A DNA stretch of 64,000 nucleotides, taken from positions 9,982,501 through 10,046,500 of the forward strand of contig NC_092474.1 in NCBI RefSeq assembly GCF_047495875.1, written 5' to 3'. Source of the stretch: Pithys albifrons albifrons. Its lineage: Eukaryota > Chordata > Aves > Passeriformes > Thamnophilidae. Position numbers and translations under genes: made by a program. Below the pieces are notes generated by a model that did not search any database, was not told the DNA's origin, and was given only the letters and a program-made list of their open reading frames with translations. Positions 43,201 to 56,300 of this stretch are shown one piece after another (the first letter of the stretch is position 1; each line of letters begins with the position of its first letter).

Positions 43201-46200
43201 CAGATGAGTCTGTCAAGGCCACATAATATTGGTGCTCTTGCTTTCTAGATGCTGCAACAGCTTCTCAAATGACCTTCTACAGTGGCCACAAAATAAAGTA
43301 CTGAATTGCACTGCAAAAGAGATCACTGAAAAAGGTCTTTACATTGCTTCACCTCAAATACAAATTCCCTTGCTTCATTTGGAAATGTAAAACAATTAGC
43401 TTGGAACATACCTGATTCAAAACATTTCAAGTGTAAGAGACAGGCAGTGAAGGGGAATTTGCATAATAAAAGTGTAGAGAGAGGAGACAGCTGTAAAATA
43501 CAGGGGGAAAATAAAACACTGGCTTCATGCTCCTTAATACACAGCTAAAAAACAGGAAGACAGTTGGTAACCTTCCTTTCTGTCCTGCTTTGGTTTAAGG
43601 GTGCTGTGATGTAGGGAAACCAACATTCTCTATTTTAAAGTCACTCCTTTGTACCATGACCTCTTGCTAATAACACCTAACTTTGGTGGGGGTTTTGAGA
43701 GGGTTTTTGCCTTTACTCTGGTTACAGACAAAGCTCTCCTCCCAATTCTACTGAAATCCTTAGTTGCTCCTACCAGTTTTAGAAATGGGTCTGTATGTAA
43801 CTTAAGACAAAGAGAAGTCAAGGTTTTGATACAGATGGAAAATTCCAGCCTGCCTTTAGATTCCCTGCCTTTCCCATGGGCTCTGCAAAAGCCACAGGTA
43901 CCATCACCTATGGAGTGAGTAGGAGAGCCAAACTATAAAGTTCTTCTGGCTGGCTTCATGTCATCTGTTTTTGGCTTCCTGCTGATCTGAAGGCTGGGTG
44001 AGGGGAAGTGGCTGAAAACTAAGGAAGTTTATTGTTGACAATACATTTTGTCTGCTCTCAGGCATGCCTGGGACCAAAGCAGTCCCCGAGCAGCCCCAAA
44101 TCTGGGGAGTTAAATGTAAGTTTTCCATCACCGTCCCCTCCCTCCCACAGGAAAAGCCCAGCTCACAGTTTTCAAAGAGTTAAGGTATCTTTGTAAGAGC
44201 CCTTCTGTTGTTTGCACTATTGTGTTTCCAGCTAGAAACATTCTCCTTGATTGCTCTGACTAAGTCACACCTGAAAATGTATCTTTAAATCACAAATTGG
44301 GCACTTGGGCCAATTAAAAACTTCATCCTTCCCTGGAATATGGCTGTCTCCCTGGTGCACAGGAAGTGCATTAAAGAAGTAATAAACTCTCATAAAACAC
44401 ATTTAGTGATCTAACATTTAAGAGCAGAGTTCTTGTTCATTACTGTAACTTTCTGCTAAATTACCACCAACGAGATTGCTCATGGGCTCAAAAGGTCAGT
44501 GTTATTTTTGCTGTTGAAATCGTGGAGTCTGGGAAACAACTGTGTGTAAATTGCTGATAAACTGGAACAAAGACAGAAGAGAAAAACACTGAACATGTAA
44601 GAATGCAAGTAAACCAGCAGGAAAGGAGGGGAGGGGAAGAATCTCACGGACAGTTTATTAAAAGAACAAAAGAATAAAATCTGGCGCATTTGTTTTCCAC
44701 GGGTTCAGGAAGCCCGGTCTTGAAGCACCTACTAAAAATAGGGTGTTCTAATCCTTCATCAAAGGGGGTAGCAGTCTATACCAAAATGAAGGAACTTTAG
44801 GTATAATCTGGGAAGAGGAAGATGTCCCTCCACTCATAATAGGAAAAAGATCTTTTGTTTCAATCCTTGCAGAATTTAGATATTTCAAAGTGTGAGAGCT
44901 GGAGAGAGGCAGAGTCTGGAACATGTTTCTATACTGCCAAATTCCTGGCAAGAATATAGCTAGAGAATGGAAATAGCAAACATCCAGTTTGGAACTGAAT
45001 AATCTGATTTTGAGAAAGATAGACTTGAATTTACCACAGGGTTAACTTTGAAATCCTCAAGGAGTTCCCCTCTGAGTGGAAGCTCTATGTGAATCCTATG
45101 AACTTTGGAAAAGCATTTGGTAGCGTTGATAGGGATATCACATAGAAAGTAATGGGAGCTTATTTGGAATTCTAAAAAGGACAAGTTTTCAGTCATTTAA
45201 CCCTCTATAAAAACCCGATTGTAAAGTAATCCCAAACAGCCACTCCAGGGACATCCAAGTTAAAACCAAACACAGACTACAAGAGCCCTACATTGCCCTT
45301 AAGGGGAAAAATCACTGGAAAATTATTTCATCAAAAAAATTACAAGTTATTCCCAGTGAGCTTATTAGATAGCCCCAAACCCATTGTTTTGTAGGTGAGA
45401 GCTTTGGGTAATAGCTTGGCAGGGACAAAGGGGTATTAAATGAATCAATACACCACTCTGGCTCTCAGTTACAGGGGCTGGGGCTTGATGGTGTTCAAAG
45501 AAACTCAGCCAGGAGCGTGAAGAGGTTTATTTCCATAGGTTGCTCTCTGAATGCCTCTGGATAACTTTTAGGAAGGCACTGAATATTCTTCAGGCAGGTA
45601 AAAACCTGCACACAGCAGTCAATAAAGGGATACATTAATCTTTAGTCTTACACTTGACAGCACAAAAGGAACAGCAACATCCACTAACAATCAACACCTT
45701 GCTTTTCTGGGAAGGCATTCAAGCAGAGAATGAGGAAATTATAATAAGGCAGGCTTGTCTCTCACAAAGGATGAGACCCTTCCCACCACTGGAATTATTA
45801 TGGAAAACCTGCTAGATCTCTCATACAAGCACTATATAAAAGGACCTCCAGTGCAGACTGCATGGGCTGCATTCTCCATATTAAAATGCTTCCCCATTAG
45901 TCTCTCACCAAAGCCACTCAACCCACAGCTCCCACTGACTAGGGCTGCACAGTGGGGTGGGTGGCAGGGAAGGGAATTGGAAAAGGAGCATCTGTGGGAT
46001 CCCTGTGCTGCAACATGATGTGGGAGCACAGTTTTGTGCTAAGAAGTGGGAAAGGGGCTTCAGCCCTTCAGCTGCACTTGCCCAGTGAACTGATCCATGT
46101 CCCCAGACACAGGAGCACAGTCTCTCAGGACCTCAGGCACTCCAGGGTTTTATACACAGGGACTTCATGGCAGGGATGCTGTGAGGCCTCAGTGGCACGT

Positions 46201-47338
46201 TTGTGCAGTGAGGGCCAATATCTCTGGCTCACAGCAACATGTGAATTTGGGCAGACAGTTGCAGCTGCACTTGGCAAACAAACAGTAGTAACCTAAGCCT
46301 GACACTAGAAATGATGGTTATTGAACTAGTGTCTTCATGGATGCTGGCAAAAGGGCATGAGGAAGACAAAACAGAAGTTTAATTAACTTAACAGGAAAGG
46401 AAAAATCTCCTAGATAAAAGGAAAAGAACCATTTCTGAGCCAAGTATTTAAAGGGTTCTCAGACCTTCCCAGGCCAAAGAGTGTCTGTGTGTAATGCTGA
46501 CTTCCTTCCAGCTCTGTCTGTGCCAGAAATAACTCATCAGTGGAGTATATCTCATTAATGTACCTTTTATCAAAGCCATTGCTGCACAGGAAAGTGATCC
46601 CTGCTGCTGACATGCTGCTGGCAAACGAGGAAGGAGGAAACTGCATTTATGAAGAGTGTTACACATTCTGCTGTCCTTCCTGAGCCCATACAAATGCCTG
46701 TGGACTTGTCATGGCACAAGCTGAAGACTTGAGAGAGAGAGACAGACAGAGAGCACAAGTGTACCAGGGCAAGAGGGATCTGCAGTGACCAAGAGGAGAA
46801 GGGGAGGCTTGATTGGCCTCTTTGAGGTCTTCTATATCTTCAGCTCTTTCAAAGGCTCGTTAGCAGTTTAGCACCACTGATCCTTTCAGTTGTGTTATGT
46901 TTTCTCAACCACAGCAGAAGTGGGTTATCACACTGTGGTGGTCATACAAGAGTGAAATCTGGCAGGTCAGGCTGTACACACAGAGCAGACTCACATGTTG
47001 TCTGAAGATACAACATGTAAGTCTTGGCTTGGTTGACATCAAGAAAGAATAAAGGAATTGTATTGCCTACATGGTCATACATTCATCCACCAACTGGCTG
47101 TGGTTTGCATGATGTGCTCCAGTTCAGGTTCTGAGCTTTCAGCTAGTAAGAAAAGTGTATTCCTATTTTTTCTCATTTTGAAAGAAAATATTTCACTTGT
47201 GAACAGAATGGAGCAGCTGAAATAGCATCTGCTGATGTCCACAGAGAGCCTGAAATCAAAGCCCTGAGAAGAATAAGTACCTTCCACACAGATATCTCAT
47301 TGGGCTCCAAAACAGGAAAACTGGTTTTATGAAGATTA

Positions 47339-47360
47339 AAAAAAAAAAAAAAGAGAGAGA
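47339..47360 (+). repeat. Poly-A / (GA)n simple repeat
   Basis: A run of about 14 A is followed by a short GAGAGA stretch. There are no target-site duplications or other retrotransposon features that I could identify. Confidence 0.7.
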
Positions 47361-50300
47361 TAAATAAAAAGTCCATGTTAACCATTTCATTCTGGCCAGC
47401 AGGCTATGGAGACTGGAATTTAAACCAGTTGACAGAGATGAGAAGACAAGATGGGACAGAAACACAAAGTCAGCAGAAAGAAGGAAGGGAAGAGATTGTG
47501 GATGACCTACTGGTGGAGATAATTTTCCTGCTGAGCAATAGTTTCCATACCAACAATTTCTGAGCAAATTTCTAACAGTAACCGTAGGAAGGGAGGGGGT
47601 TTTTGTTTGGTTTGGGGGATTTTTCTGTTTACCAACTGGACTCCATACTGGACCTTTGGTCCAAGCTCACAGTGCAGAGTTCTGTGGGTCCAGAGCAGAT
47701 GACAGTACTGAATTTATAGACCAAATGTCATTAAGGATGGAATGTAGTCCTTTCCAGGAATGAGTGAGACACTCTTCCCACTGCCAAAGAGAGGGGCTTT
47801 TATCTTCTTCCTTTTACACACAGGCACACTCCTGCCCCCCCAGTGCTCTGCATGTATATAGCCATTTCCTGAAACATTTCAAATTTGTTTTCCTTAGGTT
47901 ATTTGTGTCTACAGCCACCAGATGGTCTGTGTCAAAGCTGATATGTTCAACATATTATTCCATTATCCTATTAGGTTGAACATGTCTTTCCTCCCATGAG
48001 AGCTGTTAAGATATCACCCTTACAGAAAAGAGGCAGCTTTAGTCCCACTGTCACCTCCTTTCTCCTTGTGAGTAACACACTCTCCTCAGTTAGCACACAG
48101 CTAATGGCCTACCTATCCTGATATTCTGTGTTCAGACTTGCAAGAAATGATATCTGGCCATTTAATATCCAGCTCTCTCACTTACAAGCTGCACACATGT
48201 ATCAAGTGCAATTAAAAAAACTCCAAAGGTTTGAAAAAGACAGTGATGATGCTTTCTTTTTTTCAAATAACAGTTTCCTATATTGTTTTGTAGGACTCTA
48301 TAATTTGACATGATCCTCCATCAAGATACTTGATGTATTTCCAAAACTGCCCCCTTGATCTTAAAAAGTCTTAGAAAACATCTGCAGTTCAGGTCAATGA
48401 CATTTAAACTGAGGAAATGGTCACCTTTGGGTTTCCTCTGAGGGCTCCTCATGCCCCTGGGAATGGGAGAGCAGAAATTCCTGGCTGCTTTCCATGACCC
48501 CAAGGACTGAACATTCTTTGCTTGAGGAGCCTTCCCAACCCCTGCAGCAACTACAACTAAGGCAGCTTGTGTCAACAAAGATTATTCAAAAGATGCTTTT
48601 TCAGGCTGGTAGGGGTGGAAGGAGATGGGAGAAAAGAGACAGGGAGGCAGAGGAAGCAGGGATGGAGGCAGCCAGCACACAAACGAGTGAGCCTTCATTT
48701 AAGGTATATGTAGGATCTCCTGAGGGAATACTTAATCACTGGCAACAATATGAGCATTAGCTCTTGCTTTTCTCCAAGAAACAAGTCTGGATGAGAAAGA
48801 CCCTTTCTTTTACACACCAGAAATAAGTGGTTTTGTAAATAATACATAGCCCCCTTCATTTGCATGTCTGGAGCTTTCCACTTACCTCACACCCTACACT
48901 TTCACAGGATTTGTGGGAGAACAGACATCCCCAGAGTCACAGGAACAGGAGGAAAACATAGCACATGTTCCCTGGACAGATCATCTGCGAGACATGGGTC
49001 ACCCACAGATGTGAGAGGAGCACAGGAATGAGTGAGTGGGGCAGGGATGTGTGATGGACAACTGGGACATGCAGGGATAAAGAGCTTGGACAGCACTTGG
49101 CCCATGAACAGCCAGCCCAGATCAAATCTCTAACTGATCAGATGGGCTATTCACAGCACTGGGGGACAGTAAAGGAACTGTCTATCACTGGTGGCAGAAG
49201 AAAAGGCACTACTTGGCAAAAGACAGTTCTGTGACACATCTTCCCCCAACACACACTCTGCTTGAGTTGGTCTCCAGAGCAAAAGGGAGCCTGCAAAAGT
49301 TTCATATCCATGTTTTCCTGTCTGGTTGCTCACCTTTTACATCCTTTGTTCCACAATGGGAAGCAGTCACAAGTGTGTCACTCACAAACATGTTGATGCT
49401 CAGCTCAATTCCTCCTGGTCCTGGCATAACAATCACCAGCATCAGCTCAGTTCCAGGAACTGAATAAAACAAAGTATTTTTAAAAGCCTCCACCAAGTCA
49501 GGCTGTGCCCTGAGAAGGGCTTCTAGCACAGCCTCCTCCTGTGTTAGCCAGAAAGATCAGCCAGGAACATGTGCTTGCTTACCTACCCATCCACCTCCTC
49601 CCCCTGACTCTGCAGAGCATCAAAGCAAGCAGAGGTGAAGATGCATAAGTAGGGTCTGTATGGCTCCTTCAAGAGGCACCAGAATTCCTAGTTGTCCCAG
49701 GAAGAGGCAGTGCTCACCTCTGTTGCTGCTGCATCCCCTCCATCTGTAGAGTTTTTATGATCCTGTAACACGCAGGTTGTACGTTCTTCAGAGGTGGGCA
49801 GGGGGAGGTGAAAATTAAGACATGCACCTAAAACACAGAAAGGTAACGAATCAACTGATGTTAGGAAAAAATGGTAGAGGTGGCTGATGAATCACCATTT
49901 ACAGAGGATGGCAAGGGGCTTTGAGAGGTGTGTTTGCTGAGGAGCCGTTGCTGTGAGCAGCAGTTCCAGCAGAGGAGAGCAGCAGTGGGCTGGTACTGCA
50001 GCATGGGACAGCTGGGGGCAGCCAGAGTATTTCTCACATGTGCTGTGACTCAGACCATATCCAGACTCTCCTCTAATCCACAGGGGTACCATTTCTCATG
50101 CTCTCCATTGCTGGATTGCTCTTGTCACCATAAATCCAGATGTTCAGGCTTTGGGAGGGAAGAAGCAATTACACCGAGGGCTGCTCAGCACTGCAAAACA
50201 ACATCCACTCAGGCTGAGGTCCTGGGGCATTGCAACACTCTGGGATTCACTGGGACCTTGAATTCAGTGCTCAAAAAAATGACACCCTAACCATTCTATC

Positions 50301-53300
50301 TGCTGGCCCATGCTTCTGTAGCCTTAAATTCATGTTAATGATTGCAGGTCTTCAAAGCTTCCTTCTAACATAGTGTAATTTTGCACTGTAAGCAAGATCT
50401 CTTTAGAAACAAACCACTACCAAACTACCTGGGAAGCTTTGAGTACACAAAGCTGTAGTTTTTGGAGTGCAAGTTCTCTCCAAGGCTAGAAGATTTCTTA
50501 GTGCAAAGATTCCTCACTTCTTACAGGTACCAAGAACCATTCTCCAGTAATGTTGAATCACAAGATCCTGAATTACCAGTCCTACAAAAATGCTTATTTA
50601 CAACACAGTGATTTAGCAGAATAATAGAATAAAAAGGTGAGAGAAGCAGCAGCATAAAAATACCTTCTGACTGACCAGTTTCAAAATGAGTCCAGCCCCT
50701 GGAGCCACGGATTACTGGACAGAGGCTGGATCAGCAATGAAAGCTGCCTGCAAATGATATTCCTAGAGCCTGTGCAATCTAACCCAGCTATTATGAGGAT
50801 GGATGGATGGATGCAGTGTGCACATGTATTGCTGCCTGCTGCACACAACGGCTGAAATTGGGCAGAGGGAGAAATGACTTAGTGCAATTTGCAAATAACT
50901 GATGTGCCTGTGGCCTTTATGCACCTTTCCATCTCCTTATGCATTAGACAAGATATTTATGTCCCAGGCAATAACCCTTTCCTGTTCAGACCTCGACATC
51001 TCCCTCTTTCCTCCTCTGGTTTGCCAGGGATTCGGTTCCCCCCATCCACCTATGCTTGGCTGTATGTTCTTACTTTCATAAACTCAAAGAAAACTTCTAA
51101 AATTACTGCCATGTTGTTTCTCAGCTGTCTGCTTAAAATTCACAGCTTCCACATGGTCAGGATGAACTCAGAGACATGATCAAATTAGTGCTTGCTTCTG
51201 TTATTCCTTTGATTTTTGTTTTTACACTATATTCTTTTTTAGCTTGTGTAACAGATACTGCTGCTAACAAAGCAAGAGCCAAGCTTAACAACAACAACAA
51301 CAAAAATTTAAGGTAATTTCCCTTCTTAAATGTAGAAAGCTCAGTTTAATCCACAGAAAGTGTCTTTGATGGTTCAGCATCAAGCAGACACAGGAAGCAC
51401 CAGGGCTATTCTTGGGCCTCTGCAGAGACCTGGGTCAGTTTTCCCTTCATGCTATGGACTCTTCTGCCACATCTCACTGTCTGGTCCTTGACAAGCAGGG
51501 GAAGGCATTAAAAGCCATCTAATGCCCAGCCTCTCAGGATGACTTACCTGGTTTAACAATGAACCCCTTGGGTTGTTGAGCCTCAGTGTCTCGTGCATGC
51601 AGGGACACTGTTTAGCACTTTAACTGAGGTGAAGAAAAATAGCACTTTTATGAGTTGCCAGGCCAGTGAACAATCCCAGTCAGGGTTTTCCCTGTTGCTC
51701 CTGACCACAGCTGCTCATCCTTCAGGGACACCTGAGCTAACTGAGATACCGTAACAAAGGGTCGATTATGTGACAGCAGAGAAACACAGGAATGTCTTCC
51801 TGAGCACAGTTCCAGAATGTGGCCTGCAGAGGGGCAGTGCTGGGGAAAAACACCACACAAAGCAAGCAAGCAAAGGGGAAGAGCCTCCAAAATAAAAAAT
51901 GGGCCTCATAAACATGAAGTGAAAGGCCACTCAAATCCAAGGCAAAGGGAAGAGTTGCCACCCAGCAAGAGCGGGTGACAGCACGCTGGCAAGGCACTGT
52001 CCAGTTCAACTGGGCAGGATGTTTTCAGGCTACAGAAAACAAATAAGGACCTGGGCTAATCAGCTTAATAAAGCCAACATTCAGAGTAATTTAGAGGCAC
52101 TTTTCCTCTTAAGTTGCTTAACTGATTTTAAAAATCCTTTGTCGTTGCCCCTTCCAACTCAACTTCTTGGCACCTCCCTAAGGGCCTTAGTCCTGTGGTG
52201 AGTCAAGTTGTGTATCCTGGTGAAGACAGCTGAGTTGTCTCCTTTAAGTCTGGAGAAACCTGCCTGAAACAACCAACCAGAGAAGTCCACAGGACAAGCT
52301 GCTTTACAGACCTGAGATTTCTACCCGAAACTGAACAAGATTTAATTTCCTCCAGCCTCCCATGGGATGACACATCTCAGGTGTTACCTCATCAGCAAAG
52401 GTGACTTGCATGAGTGTCCCCCAGTCCAGTCTGTTCTCTGCTGAATACAGAGGTGCAACATCCATCCCTCCTCAGTGGTGTATTACAGAGTCCAAACCTG
52501 AATTCACCTTCACCCACAGGCTGTGACTGCGGTGCCACAGAAGGCAGCAGAGCCACTCACAGGGGACTGTGAGACTTGGGCCTTGCATATTAACAGCAAT
52601 AAATATATTTGATACGAATCCTTTGCTGGAAGCTGAATAGTGTCCAGTGTCATCTCCAGCCTGGCAAAACATTTGATGTGAGAGGGGAACCTGGAAACCC
52701 ACAGACAGCAGAGGGAGCACTCACTGCTCCTGTCCTCCAGCTCCAGCATCCTGTTCAACAACCAAAAACAAAAGTAAAAATGAGCCTCCGTGGTAAACCT
52801 GGGAAAATGGAGATACAATAAACACACACTGCATTTGTGATTCAAATGCTGCTGAATTGTTACACCAAGTTAATGCCCAAAGGTGGTGCCCAAGAAGGGC
52901 CGTGTTTGGGAGGTTGCTCCTGTTGCTGTGCTGCACAGAGCACACCAGGCACAAAACAGCAGGCACAGAACACAGTTAGTCCAGATTCTGGTTTGCATCT
53001 AGAGTTTCACTGGAGATGTGGACATGGAAGCGAGGCCTGGACTGGACGGATGGAGCCACCAGTTTTGGTCCCACCTTTCATGCAGTGCTGCTGAAAGTTC
53101 CCATGAAGGCTCCATCCCACTGGACAGCCTCCAGCTGTTGAACATGAGGGCTCCCTCAGGAACATGAGCTCCCTCAGGAAGTGTGGAGACCTCTCGTGAC
53201 AGTCACTAGAGATGAGACAGGCATTTTGTGAGCTGAATCCCATCAACTCCGTGACTGAAACATTTCTGTAAGTACCAAAGGTGAAGGAGCTAAAACCAGA

Positions 53301-56300
53301 AACAGGCAGAGGTGAAATGTCACATTTACACTTTTGGGAGGCAGGGCAGATGCTTCCTGGTCTGTTTACTGGCACATTACCCATGGGTTGTTGTCTGCAG
53401 TTCTGTCAATGCAGGGTTTCTAGATCTGTGAGGAAAAATCTAAATCCCCAGGCTCCAGAAGTTACCTTTACCCCACCATGTGCTTCCCAAGTTATAGGAA
53501 CAGCAACTGGCTCTACTCTGCAAGTCAGCTTGCTCAGAAAAAATCCCAAGCCCTTCCTCCAGCTTCTCATGCTCTGACCTGGCTTCTCCCAATGATGCCA
53601 TTCTTTGCTTCCCCTTCCCTTCTTGCTCTTTTGTGTCTCTCTGAAAGAAATACCCAGGACTCAGCTAGGCTGTCCTTGGGTGCAGTGGGGAGAGGGATGG
53701 CCAACAGAGCATGCAGCTCTTCAGGAGGCAGGAGAACATGGGGCAGAGGAGAAGAAACCAGAAAAGAAACAAAAAGCAAAAAATGAAAGGAAGTGCAGAA
53801 CAGATTCATAAGACAAAATGGAAAATAACACCCCAAACAAGTGAGGAGGAGAGGAAGAGTGCAGCCACCTTCAAAACACAGGTCAGGCAGAACCTGGAGA
53901 GCACAAACAGACACAACCCACTTGAATGTATGGAAGTAAAGGGATTTCTTCTATTCCTTCTATGATTCCTGCCAGCAGTCCTGCCTTGTTGCCTGCCCCC
54001 CATCCATGCAAATTCACTTCAATTACCCTGCCTCAGGAATATTCATTACAGGAAGATGCCCTGCGTGTATCCAATAAGTGCCCTAAGAAAGCCCGTTCAG
54101 GAGACATGTCCATGCTCCTTATTCAGTTGGCAGGAGGGGATGGAGTGGGGATGGCTGCTGGGAAGGGGTTTTGTGCAAACACAGGGGGGATGCACTGGCT
54201 GTGCAGGTGCAATGCAGAGGGACCATGTCCTGCCTGCTCTGAATATTGGTGCAGCCTCACAATTGTTTTTGGGCACCAAACCCATTGTCTTTTAGAGTTG
54301 AAAAATTTCTGATCCTAGATGGAAAGTGCTGGGATGAACAACAGGCCCTGGAGGTATCCATAGGGGACATCACCTTTTAATCTACATGAGAGACCAAAGA
54401 CAATGAGCCTTTGATACCTTTGGAGGGTGTTTAAGCCTTGGAGTTTTGGTATGAACTTAGGGCATTGAAATAAGCAGCCAAATCACTTAGAGCAACAAGA
54501 AGAATTGTAGCACTCCAAAATGCTTCCCCTGTAGCTGGGATTGGGAATAGGTGACATTTCCATGTGCATCCATGTGCAACACGCAGATGTCTTGGATGCT
54601 GCAAAATCGACCAGTCAGCTATTGAAACAGCCCCTGACACTGGTGCAAGTCTTCAGCACATTTCCTAAAGTGCTGTACACAGATCTCAGAGGACACAGCC
54701 ACAGACTAATACCTCTTTTAGAAACATGGTTTCTCACAGACATGCCCCATTCTCTTGCTTGTGTTGCCCCAGGGAATGGGATGAACAGGCTGCCAACAGC
54801 TGTGAGATTGGCCACACGGCAGCTGTGAGGGGAATGGGACTGAGGAGAGATAAATTTCTGTCTCTGACAAGAGCTAATGGGCTCCAGGCAGACTGGCAGC
54901 TGCAAAGCACCCACTACCCTGCTCTGGTTCTGCTGGCCAGGCACCTCTGGGACTGTACTTTGAGCTGGTGAAGAAAAGAGGCAGAACAAGTTTGCTTCCA
55001 TCTATTTTTATACTGCAGATCCATCTGCTGCTCTCCACAGCTGGCAAGGCCTGGAGCTCAGTTTAGATCTTCCCAACAAAAGCCTCTTTATGAGGCATGG
55101 GAATCCCCCAGCTCTATCAACACCATTTGGATCAGATTGCCCAGGCAGAGGCTATTTTGGGCACCACAGGTGGCTTCTCCATCTCACTGAGCACAGGGAA
55201 GGAGCCAGCAGATGCCTCACCACAACACTGCTCAGCCAGAGATAAACGGAGCAGTGTAGAGGCTCTGATAAGCCCTTGGGATCTGGGGGAGGGGACACAG
55301 AGGGAGCAGTTCAGGGAACGGGTCTGGCAGGTGAGGCAGAGCAGAATTGCCAACAACACAGAGACCCTCAGAACTGCTTTTTGAGAGCTAATCAGAGTCT
55401 CTGCCCTGAGCAAAGCACTAACTCACCCCATATCTAGACCTGCAATCTTCATTCTACAGACCCTGTGCCCTGGAGAGCAACTCCTGCTCTGTCTGACAAA
55501 GCAGAAAGCTCCTTTTCTCTCCTTTCCTCTCTGTCCAGGCAGTAACCCCTTCCTTTGTGCTGAGGTTCAACATCAGCTTGCTCCTGTTGGAGAGAGCTCT
55601 GGGCTTCGCCCTGACACACAGGCAGCAGAAAGCTCTCCCAGCCTCTCCTTTCTCAGCTATCTTATTGCATGGATGTTATTTCCTGTGTTTATTTTGCTTG
55701 TCTGCTTAGCTGCCCTAGAGGGTCTCACCTGCTGGAAAACTGCCATTACTTCTCCATCTGCAACGCTGACCAAGGTTAGCAAAAAAAAAAAGAGCTTTAG
55801 GTCACTTCTAGTTTCCTTAGGATGTCTGACTACCAGCAGAGGCCAAAGGCCACAGATGCTGAGAGAGAGCAGGTTCCTGTGTGTCTTACCTGGAAGCTGA
55901 CAGCAGCAGATGTGTCTCCTTAGGAAAAAGAACAGGGACACGTTCCTGGACAGGACACACGTTCACAGCACTGGGATTCACCACAGCCACCTGGAAAACA
56001 CTGAAAACACTGGCTGTGTCCTCAAGGGCCTCCCTTCTGAGAGCACAAACCTGTCTGGGCAGCAGGCACAGCTCAGCCTCTTCCAAGACCTGAGTGACAC
56101 ACAGGCTTCAGCGGTCCCTGTTACCCACATGTCACTGACACCCTGACCCCAGGGTGCAGCCTCATGCTCTTGATGGGAAGGAGGCACTAAACTGTCCCCC
56201 GGAGGATTGTGTGTCTCACACAGCACTTCCAAACCACACGCTGATGGAATGACCCTCCTGCAAGGGAGTCAGAGACTGCTGTTGGCGTGGAGAGCGCATC

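Noticed and set aside
55673..55900. Frame starting with a signal-peptide-like hydrophobic leader
   Set aside because: After the leader it passes into an A-run (poly-Lys) and has no conserved cysteine pattern or partner exon.
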